This document shows, in pieces, positions 1 to 5,643 of a stretch of DNA of 9,697 nucleotides. Both the position numbers and the translations under genes were made by a program. Position 1 is the first letter of the stretch, and each line of letters opens with the position of its first letter. The notes beneath the pieces were generated by a model. That model was not told the DNA's origin, did no database searches, and worked only from the letters and a program-made list of their open reading frames with translations. The stretch is from Syntrophomonadaceae bacterium (GTDB taxonomy: Bacteria > Bacillota > Syntrophomonadia > Syntrophomonadales > Syntrophomonadaceae): NCBI GenBank assembly GCA_012840625.1, contig DUSB01000066.1, positions 1 through 9,697 of the forward strand, given 5' to 3'.

Positions 1-237
1 CCCAATACCCATCGTATGGAACTGAATAATGAGATGATTGATGAATTCAAAATAGATGCCGTCATTGACTTAACCTGGCAGGCCTGCCATACCTATAATA
101 TTGAAGCCTATGAAGTACAACAATTGGTCAAAGCGAAAGAAATACCCTATCTGCACCTGGAATCTGATTATTCTTCTTCCGATCTTGAATCACTGAAGGT
201 GCGTATTGAAGCGCTTCTGGAGATGGTAGCAAAATGA
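1..237 (+). CDS. 2-hydroxyacyl-CoA dehydratase-family subunit (HgdB-like), 3' end only
   Basis: This is the C-terminal tail of a gene that begins left of the window; the frame is open from base 1 to the TGA at 235-237. About 78 codons are visible. The tail reads as the end of the BcrC/BadD/HgdB family: a hydrophobic strand ending in DLTWQACHTYNIEAY, then YLHLESDYSSSDLESL and a final helix RIEALLEMV, which matches the family pattern ETDYS..D...L..RIEAFLEML. Family members carry an iron-sulfur cluster and receive an ATP-energised electron from the activase encoded immediately downstream. The stop codon overlaps the activase ATG (ATGA, 234-237), so the two are translationally coupled. The WQACH segment differs from the HWGCKQ-type segment I remember from classical dehydratase beta subunits. 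This may be the single-subunit double-cubane/YjiM-like branch, but most of the protein is out of view. Confidence 0.85.
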   Translation, partial: PNTHRMELNNEMIDEFKIDAVIDLTWQACHTYNIEAYEVQQLVKAKEIPYLHLESDYSSSDLESLKVRIEALLEMVAK

Positions 238-995
238 TCACCCTGGGATTAGACATAGGTTCTACAGCTGCCAAGGGAATACTAATAAGCGAAGATAGGC
301 ATTATAGCGACATTTTACCTACTGGCTGGAGTCCCCGTCAGACAGGAGCAGACCTTACCACCCGCTTAACAACCCAGGCCGAAATAAAAGTCAGCGATAT
401 TCAACGTACCGTTGCTACTGGATATGGCCGTATTGCCGTTCAAACTGCCGATAAAAACATTACTGAAATTCGGTGTCATGCCCGCGGGGTAGCCTATCTT
501 AATCCTGAGGTGCGCACCATCATTGATATCGGTGGACAGGATAGTAAGGTCATCAGCATTAATGAGCAGGGCCAGGTGGTAGATTTTGCCATGAATGATA
601 AGTGTGCCGCCGGCACCGGGCGTTTTCTACAGGTTACATCCAATGCCATGGGTATGGATGTCAGTGAGCTGGGATCGGCAGAAGATCCATCTGAACTGGT
701 GACCATTACCAGTATGTGTACGGTTTTTGCAGAATCTGAAATCATTGGACTCCTGGCACAAAACATTCCCCCCGGGGGAATTATTGCCGGGTTACATCAG
801 TCCGTTTCCCGGCGTGTATCTTCCATGGTACATCGGATAGGCATTAAACAAACGGTAGCCTTTACCGGTGGGGTGGCGCAAAACCAGGGAGTACAACGTG
901 CCCTCCTGGAAGAACTGGGATCATCCATCTGGGTACCGGCAGAATGTCAGTTTACCGGTGCGTTGGGGGCAGCTTTACTTGCCCAGGAGCTATAG
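234..995 (+). CDS. ATP-dependent activase of 2-hydroxyacyl-CoA dehydratase family (HgdC/BcrA/BadF type)
   Basis: A 253-residue member of the ASKHA ATPase superfamily, close to the usual 255-270 residues of HgdC-type activases. Visible motifs are the phosphate-1 loop LGLDIGSTAAKG (4-15), the second phosphate loop DIGGQDSK (98-105), NDKCAAGTGRF (121-131), SMCTVFAESE (160-169) and the adenosine motif FTGGVAQNQG (210-219). Cys124 and Cys162 match the two cysteines, one per monomer pair, that hold the bridging [4Fe-4S] cluster of the homodimer. In this family ATP hydrolysis drives the cluster's electron into the partner protein at very low potential, so oxygen sensitivity is expected. The ATG sits inside the stop of the upstream gene (ATGA overlap), so it is made with its partner. 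Function could be dehydration of a 2-hydroxyacyl-CoA, or reduction by a double-cubane partner; the visible sequence does not decide. Confidence 0.93.
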   Translation: MITLGLDIGSTAAKGILISEDRHYSDILPTGWSPRQTGADLTTRLTTQAEIKVSDIQRTVATGYGRIAVQTADKNITEIRCHARGVAYLNPEVRTIIDIGGQDSKVISINEQGQVVDFAMNDKCAAGTGRFLQVTSNAMGMDVSELGSAEDPSELVTITSMCTVFAESEIIGLLAQNIPPGGIIAGLHQSVSRRVSSMVHRIGIKQTVAFTGGVAQNQGVQRALLEELGSSIWVPAECQFTGALGAALLAQEL

Positions 996-1241
996 GGATA
1001 TAAAAGAAGGGGCTAAATAGGAAATGATTCACCTGCCAAAAACCGCAGGCAGATTTCTCCGAGCACTAGCTGGTTACAGAAAAGGTTTTTCGGGAATACG
1101 GAAAGCCAAGCCCATCATGTTTAATATAGCAGTATCTTCTGCTCCCTGGAGAATCCAATCCAGCGAGATCCTGAAAATTGCACCTCATCTACAGCAGGCT
1201 GCCGGTAAAGCCTCATAAGGATCTATTCATCCCGTTGTTAG
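996..1241. other. Intergenic gap between convergent activase and zur genes; no supported gene
   Basis: This gap of about 245 bases holds one 64-codon plus-strand frame (ATG 1024, stop 1218). It has a GAAGGGG stretch about 12 bases upstream but no recognisable domain, and an equally long stop-free frame lies on the other strand. Neither resembles a family I know. Short inverted repeats occur (CCTGC/GCAGG at about 1032-1050; AGGCT/AGCCT near the zur end), but none is followed by a T-run, so I see no convincing terminator for either converging transcript. It may be a decayed gene or plain spacer. Confidence 0.4.
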
Positions 1242-1688
1242 TTAGAGCTGCTGCTTGGCATCATGCAGCGGGCAGCAGTCTCTGCGCTGACAGCGATTAC
1301 AGTAACCATAAATCTCAAATTGATGTTTTACTGGCTGAAAACCGGTTTCGCTTATATACTGCTTCATTTCCGGATCCATGGGACACTGGGGTAGATCTTC
1401 AATGGATCCACATAGCAAGCAAATAAGATGGTGATGATGATCATCAGCCACCTCAAAGCGAGATTTACCATCTGCAAAGGTAATACGATGTATCCTGCCC
1501 TGTTCTGATAAAATGTCTAAATTTCGATAAACAGTACCCAGGCTAATCCTGGGGTAAACCAAGCGTACCTGTTCATAGATATCCTCAGCGCTCAAATGAG
1601 AATGACCGTTTTGAATGACCGTTAAAATAGCCTGCCTTTGTCTACTATTTCTATATGTGCGCTGTTTTCCATCCGTTTCTTTATTCAC
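1242..1688 (-). CDS. zur: Fur-family metal-dependent repressor, probably Zur
   Basis: A 148-residue Fur-family regulator read from a GTG start. It has a winged helix with recognition segment ISLGTVYRNLDIL (48-60) and a C-terminal dimerisation/metal domain. Cys90/Cys93 and Cys130/Cys133 form the two CxxC pairs of the structural zinc site. The sensing region DDHHHHLIC (82-90) with His31 (HLSAEDIY) supplies the regulatory ligands. Aligned by eye to B. subtilis PerR, Asp85 is replaced by Glu79 (Fur/Zur-like) while Asp104 is kept as Asp98, so residues alone do not settle the subtype. It is the last gene of the znuACB operon, and the operon promoter carries a Zur-type palindrome; that context is the main reason to call it Zur. 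An ATG at 1727 would give 161 residues but lies inside znuB and has no ribosome site. The GTG has GAGGGGG eight bases upstream. Confidence 0.85.
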   Translation of the reverse strand: MNKETDGKQRTYRNSRQRQAILTVIQNGHSHLSAEDIYEQVRLVYPRISLGTVYRNLDILSEQGRIHRITFADGKSRFEVADDHHHHLICLLCGSIEDLPQCPMDPEMKQYISETGFQPVKHQFEIYGYCNRCQRRDCCPLHDAKQQL

Positions 1689-1696
1689 CGTGAATA

Positions 1697-1703
1697 CCCC
1701 CTC
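1697..1703 (-). promoter_or_regulatory. Ribosome binding site that sets the zur GTG start
   Basis: On the minus strand GAGGGGG precedes the GTG at 1686-1688 with an 8-base spacer, starting two bases past the first base of the znuB stop. No comparable site precedes the alternative ATG at 1725-1727. The choice removes a 13-residue N-terminal extension and leaves a 16-base gap to znuB instead of an overlap. Confidence 0.7.
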
Positions 1704-1704
1704 A

Positions 1705-2547
1705 TTACGAACCCCATGCTCCTCCATACTGCCGGCTTAAAAAAGTTAGAAAAAAAATAGCCGCAGCACATAAAACAATCGTTGCACCAGTAGCTGTCCC
1801 CCAATAATAAGACAGGATGAGACCTGTTAGACCGGCAATAATAGAAAATGCTACCGATAAAGTATGATATTGATGCATGTTGGCCGCTACATTTCTTGCT
1901 GCTGCTGCAGGAAGAACCAGCAGTGAACTAATGATTAAAATGCCCACCCACTGGATGGAAATGCTTACCACCAAAGCCAGTACCATAGCAAAGCTTAATT
2001 CCATCCGCTGAATGTTAATCCCCCGGCTCTGAGCCAGGGAACTATTAACGCTCAAGATAACCATTTGATTAAAAAAGAACAGCCAGAATAAAATCAAACC
2101 AGCAAACACCAGTGCCAGTAGATAAAGCTCATCTACCTGAATCGATAGGATATCTCCGATCAAGTAGCGGGAATACTTGGCAAAGCCTCCTCCCCGTGAT
2201 AAGATAACAATTCCCAGCGCCACAGCTGTAGAGGCAAAAACCCCAATAATGGTATCGGTGGAACTGGTGCCAGATCGTTTTACCTGGATAATGCCCACCG
2301 CCATCAACAAAGAAAAAGCAATCATGGCCGCCAGGGGATCAGATAGACCCAGGATAACCCCCAGGGCTATCCCGGTCAAAACCGAATGGCCCAGGGCATC
2401 AGAGAAAAAGGCCATACGATTATCAACCACCATGGTTCCCATCATGCCAAACAGAGGACAGATCAGCAGCACTGCAATGAGAGCATTGCGCATAAAACCA
2501 TATTCCAGCCATGCTACAGGCAGGATTTCAATCATACCTTCTATCAT
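1705..2547 (-). CDS. znuB: Zinc ABC transporter permease, ABC-3 family
   Basis: A 280-residue, highly hydrophobic membrane protein, the usual length for ZnuB/MntB/TroC permeases, with roughly eight or nine membrane segments (about 20-40, 52-68, 72-88, 97-117, 130-160, 184-200, 201-218, 231-248, 253-270). Family features include NRMAFFSDALGHSVLTGIAL (43-62), the coupling region SRGINIQRMELSF (174-186) and WVGILIISSLLVLPAAAAR (200-218). It forms the channel through which zinc delivered by ZnuA passes, powered by ZnuC. The ATG overlaps the znuC stop by four bases (ATGA), and AAAGGAGG lies just upstream, indicating coupled translation. Manganese or iron as substrate cannot be excluded from this protein alone; the Zur-type operator and Fur-family neighbour favour zinc. 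Confidence 0.93.
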   Translation of the reverse strand: MIEGMIEILPVAWLEYGFMRNALIAVLLICPLFGMMGTMVVDNRMAFFSDALGHSVLTGIALGVILGLSDPLAAMIAFSLLMAVGIIQVKRSGTSSTDTIIGVFASTAVALGIVILSRGGGFAKYSRYLIGDILSIQVDELYLLALVFAGLILFWLFFFNQMVILSVNSSLAQSRGINIQRMELSFAMVLALVVSISIQWVGILIISSLLVLPAAAARNVAANMHQYHTLSVAFSIIAGLTGLILSYYWGTATGATIVLCAAAIFFLTFLSRQYGGAWGS

Positions 2548-3353
2548 TGCCCTCCTCCTTTCTGGCCAAGAGGAAGCGATCGATCAGGAATACCATCCAG
2601 GGATACCTGGCCGAACATCTCTATGACAAAAGGAGAACGGAATACTTCATAAGGAGTCCCCTCCGCCTGTATGGTCTTATTTAAATAAACAATACGGTCA
2701 GCATGCCGGGCAATCAGCTCCAGATCATGAGAGACCAGAATAATGGACATATCATATTGATAGCGGAGATCTGATACCAGCTGGTAAAAAAGAACCAGTC
2801 CCCGCTGATCAAAACCTGAAACCGGTTCGTCCAGCAACAGTAAATCAGGAATAGGATTTAAGGCCAGTGCCAGCATAACCCGCTGCAGTTCCCCACCTGA
2901 CAGATTACCCAGGCGCCGATTTATAAGATGTTCTGCCTGAACCAGCTGCAGTTGCCTACGCGCCTGTACAGCTGTTTTGCGCTCCGTTCCCAGCCAGAGC
3001 GGACGTTTTTGTGTACAGGAAGCGAATAAATCCAGAACACTCATAGGGGAACCGGGATCAAACATTAAACGCTGGGGTACGTAGCCAATAATCGGAGTAG
3101 TAAGATCGGTTCCGCTTGCATCGAGATAGCTCAGCTTTCCATAATGAGGAATCTCCCCAATAATCGCCTTAAGCAGGGTGCTCTTTCCCGCTCCATTGGG
3201 GCCAATAATAGCTGTTAATTCCCCACAGTGTATATGCAGGTTGATCTTATCCAGAATAAGCTGATCACCACGCTGAACCGTGAAATTCTGTATTTTCGTA
3301 CAGCACAATCCACAGGCATTGTGCACCCTATCACCTGAAAATTCTCCTGCCAT
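2544..3353 (-). CDS. znuC: Zinc ABC transporter ATP-binding protein
   Basis: A 269-residue ABC ATPase with all core motifs: Walker A GPNGAGKST (51-59), Q-loop Gln94 in YVPQR, signature LSGGE (151-155), Walker B LLLLDEP (171-177) and switch His209 in VSHD. It energises zinc uptake by the ZnuB permease at the inner face of the membrane. The ATG overlaps the znuA stop by one base (TAATG), and its own stop overlaps the znuB start. The N-terminus has about 13 extra residues before the ABC fold with a cysteine cluster CGLCC (Cys14, Cys17, Cys18), followed by HIHC (40-43) on the strand before Walker A; these could bind metal, which is not part of standard ABC function. A GTG at residue 10 is a weaker alternative start; the cysteines remain in either case. 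Confidence 0.93.
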   Translation of the reverse strand: MAGEFSGDRVHNACGLCCTKIQNFTVQRGDQLILDKINLHIHCGELTAIIGPNGAGKSTLLKAIIGEIPHYGKLSYLDASGTDLTTPIIGYVPQRLMFDPGSPMSVLDLFASCTQKRPLWLGTERKTAVQARRQLQLVQAEHLINRRLGNLSGGELQRVMLALALNPIPDLLLLDEPVSGFDQRGLVLFYQLVSDLRYQYDMSIILVSHDLELIARHADRIVYLNKTIQAEGTPYEVFRSPFVIEMFGQVSLDGIPDRSLPLGQKGGGQ

Positions 3354-4273
3354 TACTGCAACGCCTCTTTCAATGTTTGCATGTTTTTCTCCATGAGCTG
3401 TATATAGGCATTCTTATCATCCGGGCCTGAAACAATTGGATCAAGAATATAAACCCGGGCGCCCGTTTCCCGGGCAATGGTTTGAGCCGCCCGAGTAGAA
3501 TACTGCGGTTCGGCAAAAAGAGCCTTGACCCCGGTATTTTTGATTGTTTTAACCGTTGCTGCCAATTCTTCAGCCGAGGGCTCAGAACCTGGTTCCCGGG
3601 AGATGACAGTCACAATATGTAGATCAAATTCCTGGGCAAAATAGGGAAAAGCCTCATGAAAGGTAGCAATCTTTTTTTCCTCCACACCATCCAGCTCCTG
3701 GTGCATACGGAGGCGCAGCTCTTCTAATTGAACTTTATAAGCCTGGGCATTAGCCTGGTACTTTTCAGCATGCCCTGGATCTGCTTTAGCGAGGCCCCGG
3801 GCTACGTTTTCTACCTGTTTTTCATAAAGCTCAATACTCAACCATACATGAGGGTTATCTTCTCCATGCTCATCCTTGAGCAGCGCTAGACCTCGGCTGG
3901 CTTCTATGATGGTCAAATCCTTTTGTTGCGCGATCACTTTATCCATAAAAGACTCCATCCCCGCACCGTTGATGACAAATATATCAGCCTGCTCCAGTGT
4001 TTTCATATCATCCGGCGTTAACTGATAATCATGCAAACATCCAGTTTGTGGCGGTGTCATGTTAATAATCTGTACATCATCGATACCTGAACACAGGTTC
4101 TGGGTTAAAATGTACATGGGATAAAATGAAGTAACTATGGTAGTCTGTCCCTCGCTCTTTCCCTGTGGTACAGATGTAGGCGCCTGACTTTCACAGCCGG
4201 CCAAAAGCAGTGTCAAACTGCAAAAAAGAAGACTTATTAGTAAAAGCCTGGTGTTTCTTTGCCAACGTCGCAT
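3353..4273 (-). CDS. znuA: Zinc-binding lipoprotein of the ABC transporter (ZnuA/TroA family)
   Basis: A 306-residue cluster A-I solute-binding protein. It begins with a basic stretch and hydrophobic signal (9-26) ending in the lipobox LLAGC, so Cys27 should be lipid-modified and anchor the protein outside the membrane. The expected zinc ligands are present: His81 (CLHDY), His142 (NPHVWL), His206 (TFHEAFPYF) and Asp278 (ILDPI). The segment between the first two histidines has only a short acidic loop with one histidine (KDEHGEDNPH), in place of the long His-rich loop of proteobacterial ZnuA. Conserved REPGSEPSAEEL (226-237) and LFAEPQYS (252-259) support the family. It is the first gene of the operon; AGAAGG lies 7-8 bases before the ATG. 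The operator at 4293-4313 sits just upstream. Confidence 0.93.
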   Translation of the reverse strand: MRRWQRNTRLLLISLLFCSLTLLLAGCESQAPTSVPQGKSEGQTTIVTSFYPMYILTQNLCSGIDDVQIINMTPPQTGCLHDYQLTPDDMKTLEQADIFVINGAGMESFMDKVIAQQKDLTIIEASRGLALLKDEHGEDNPHVWLSIELYEKQVENVARGLAKADPGHAEKYQANAQAYKVQLEELRLRMHQELDGVEEKKIATFHEAFPYFAQEFDLHIVTVISREPGSEPSAEELAATVKTIKNTGVKALFAEPQYSTRAAQTIARETGARVYILDPIVSGPDDKNAYIQLMEKNMQTLKEALQ

Positions 4274-4292
4274 GCCTGTTACCTTCTTTCAG

Positions 4293-4313
4293 TAATAGTA
4301 ATCATTACTATTA
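4293..4313. promoter_or_regulatory. Zur-type operator (21-bp perfect palindrome)
   Basis: Arms TAATAGTAAT and ATTACTATTA surround a central C with no mismatch. The inner 7-1-7 core, TAGTAAT-n-ATTACTA, differs from the Bacillus Zur box TCGTAAT-n-ATTACGA only at the second position of each arm. It lies 19 bases upstream of the znuA start codon and overlaps the -10 region, so bound repressor would block the operon promoter. The autoregulatory loop with zur as last gene follows by inference. Confidence 0.82.
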
Positions 4314-4315
4314 TA
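4310..4315 (-). promoter_or_regulatory. znuA promoter -10 element
   Basis: On the minus strand TATAAT occurs at this position, partly inside the palindrome, about 36 bases before the znuA ATG. No good -35 sits at 17 bases. A TTGACG at 4323-4328 lies too close for this -10 and would pair only with poor hexamers inside the operator. The promoter may rely on an extended context (GGGG before TATAAT), or the true -10 may lie within the palindrome. Confidence 0.5.
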
Positions 4316-4396
4316 CCCCTGGCGTCAAGCACCATACTGTTCTTTTTATTTACAGCCCGTTTAATTATCTATAAACGCTGCCTGATCCCGGCCCCA

Positions 4397-4470
4397 TTTT
4401 TAGATGTTAAGCACGCTGAACACTTATAAACCCTGTTAAAGCTATTTAAAGAATAATTGACGTCTAAAAA
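4397..4470 (+). repeat. Long-spaced inverted repeat in the znuA-trmO intergenic region
   Basis: The arms TTTTTAGATGTTAA (4397-4410) and TTGACGTCTAAAAA (4457-4470) are complementary over 14 positions with two exceptions. In plus-strand RNA both exceptions are U-G pairs, so a full helix could form; in minus-strand RNA they would be A-C mismatches. The 46-base spacer contains a smaller repeat TTAAA/TTTAA (4436-4449). It lies upstream of the predicted trmO promoter, so it may be a separate transcript, a DNA-level site or chance in AT-rich sequence. Confidence 0.35.
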
Positions 4471-4521
4471 ATAAGCACCCCCACCCCCCATTAAACCCTG
4501 AAGTACGGTACTATTTTTGTT

Positions 4522-4552
4522 TATAATAGATACGTATCCATCTATAAGGAGG
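4522..4552 (+). promoter_or_regulatory. trmO promoter -10, overlapping palindromes and ribosome site
   Basis: TATAAT at 4522-4527 is a consensus -10; the -35 is weak (TGAAGT at 4499-4504, 17-base spacing). Immediately after it lie the palindrome GATACGTATC (4529-4538) and the interrupted repeat ATAGAT/ATCTAT (4526-4531 and 4540-4545), covering the likely transcription start. TAAGGAGG (4545-4552) follows, 7 bases before the ATG at 4560. The palindromes are well placed for a repressor, which I cannot name. Confidence 0.6.
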
Positions 4553-4559
4553 AAAGCAT

Positions 4560-5372
4560 ATGACCCAGAAATACGAACAGGAATTTACTATCAAACCAGT
4601 TGGCATCGTGCATGCCGAACCATCCGACCCATCCGAGATATCTATCTACGGTCTAAAAAAGGATTCCTATATTGAAATTTTTCCTGAATACCAGCAGGCT
4701 TTAACCCGCATTGAAGAAAATTCGCATTTGTGGATTCTCTTATGGTTTCACCAGGCGAATCGCAGTATGTTGAAAATGTCGCCGGGGATCAACCGCAACT
4801 TACCCGAATATGGGGTCTTCAGCCTGCGGGCCCCCCACCGCCCTAATCCCATTGCCCTAACCCACGTTTATCTAGAGCGTTGTGAGGGGTGTAATCTGTA
4901 TGTATCTGGATTGGATGCCATCGACGGCACCCCGGTGCTGGATATTAAGCCCTACCATGAAGGGGATATCATTTTTGAACCACGTACCCCTTATATGCCT
5001 CCAGCCCGGCCTGCTATGCGCCGGGATAGATTTTTTAAACAGGCTCTGGAACATCATAAAGAAATATGTATCGGGCTCTGGATGGGGGTACGCATGGCTC
5101 TGGTGGCCGAAGAATTCCTGGGACACCTGAATAGAGAAGATGTGCTGGTAGAAGTCACCGGTTCCCGCTGTCTGGCTGATGTGGTACAGGGATTAAGCAG
5201 GGCCCGCCTAGCAAACCCGGCCCGCTTTTCCTTTCAGGAAAGCAGCACTATACAAAGCAGCCGCTGGACCAAAAAGGATCGCCGCATTGAGTTAACCGCC
5301 CGGTCAGGATATAGTATCGATCAATGGGAAAACGGGCAGCCAGAAGACCTTTTTATCATACAAAAGGATTAA
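4560..5372 (+). CDS. TrmO/TsaA-type tRNA methyltransferase domain fused to an FmdE-like domain
   Basis: A 270-residue protein with two parts. Residues about 10-150 are a TsaA/UPF0066 domain: PVGIVH (13-18), SHLWILLWFH (55-64), RAPHRPNPI (90-98) and LDAIDGTPVLDIKPY (118-132). In TrmO this domain uses S-adenosylmethionine to N6-methylate t6A at position 37 of certain tRNAs. Residues about 158-250 resemble FmdE (PF02663): HHKEICIGLWMGVRMA (165-180), then VLVEVTGSRCLADVVQ (195-210). His166, Cys170 and Cys204 fit the FmdE H-x3-C...C metal-binding pattern, although the Gly/Lys-rich segment that usually follows is altered to ARLANPARFSF. FmdE proteins bind metal and appear in molybdenum/tungsten and formylmethanofuran contexts; their exact role is unclear. 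Stand-alone TrmO is usually about 150-235 residues. The gene is monocistronic: own promoter and terminator, with both flanking genes on the opposite strand. The TsaA half is secure; the FmdE call is by-eye. Confidence 0.8.
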   Translation: MTQKYEQEFTIKPVGIVHAEPSDPSEISIYGLKKDSYIEIFPEYQQALTRIEENSHLWILLWFHQANRSMLKMSPGINRNLPEYGVFSLRAPHRPNPIALTHVYLERCEGCNLYVSGLDAIDGTPVLDIKPYHEGDIIFEPRTPYMPPARPAMRRDRFFKQALEHHKEICIGLWMGVRMALVAEEFLGHLNREDVLVEVTGSRCLADVVQGLSRARLANPARFSFQESSTIQSSRWTKKDRRIELTARSGYSIDQWENGQPEDLFIIQKD

Positions 5373-5420
5373 TAAAAAATGCTGATCCCCATCCATTTTA
5401 CGGGGATCAGCCTATGTTTT
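5371..5420. terminator. Bidirectional intrinsic terminator between trmO-like gene and tusA
   Basis: A perfect 10-bp stem, GCTGATCCCC (5381-5390) with GGGGATCAGC (5402-5411), closes an 11-base loop. On the minus strand it is followed by ATTTTTTATT, a strong tail; on the plus strand by CTATGTTTT, a weaker one. It lies between two convergent genes whose ends are 46 bases apart, so it should serve both, best the yedE-tusA transcript. Confidence 0.88.
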
Positions 5421-5631
5421 AACCTTTCTTTAGCTCCATTTCCCATTCATTTTTACCGTCTTTAATCATCCTTAATTGATAACCCTGCTGTTTAGCTAAT
5501 TTGCTGATGTTTTCCTTGGAAACCTGACTGCTGCCGGTTACCATGATTTCCTGTGCTCCTGCATCCATTATTTTCTTAGTGCGGATAACCGGAACAGGGC
5601 AGCTTAATCCACTTACATCGATCTTTTCCAT
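5419..5631 (-). CDS. TusA/SirA/YedF-family sulfur carrier
   Basis: A 70-residue single-domain TusA-family protein; typical members are 70-82 residues. The signature LSCPVPVIRTKKIMD (9-23) contains CPxP with Cys11 as the expected persulfide (or perselenide) carrier at the start of the first helix. The fold's second helix/strand part follows (VSKENISKLAKQQGY, 37-51). It is encoded 12 bases downstream of the yedE-like transporter, with AAGGAGG overlapping the transporter's stop and spaced 7 bases from the ATG, so the two are co-expressed. In YeeE-YeeD and YedE-YedF pairs the carrier is thought to take sulfur from the membrane partner. No DsrE-like C-terminal domain is present, unlike the longer selenium-associated YedF proteins. 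Confidence 0.9.
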   Translation of the reverse strand: MEKIDVSGLSCPVPVIRTKKIMDAGAQEIMVTGSSQVSKENISKLAKQQGYQLRMIKDGKNEWEMELKKG

Positions 5632-5643
5632 GCTTATGCCTCC

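Noticed and set aside
1024..1218. 64-codon plus-strand open frame after the activase gene
   Set aside because: No recognisable domain, ribosome site about 12 bases away, and a comparable open frame on the opposite strand; kept only as part of the unexplained gap.
1689..1727. Longer zur start at the ATG at 1725-1727
   Set aside because: It lies inside znuB without a ribosome site, while the GTG at 1686-1688 has a strong one.
2177..2652. Two plus-strand open frames of 149 and 88 codons opposite znuB and znuC
   Set aside because: Both overlap well-conserved transporter genes in other frames and show no family motifs.
4478..4498. C-tracts (C5, C6, C3) that could make a G-quadruplex on the minus strand
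   Set aside because: Only three separate G-tracts of three or more are present, so at best a two-layer structure is possible.
4371..4500. Three copies of an (A)TAAAC(C/G)CTG-like decamer at about 4371-4380, 4426-4435 and 4491-4500
   Set aside because: Unequal spacing of 55 and 65 bases and a short AT-rich unit make chance or weak similarity the simpler explanation; not a CRISPR or iteron array.
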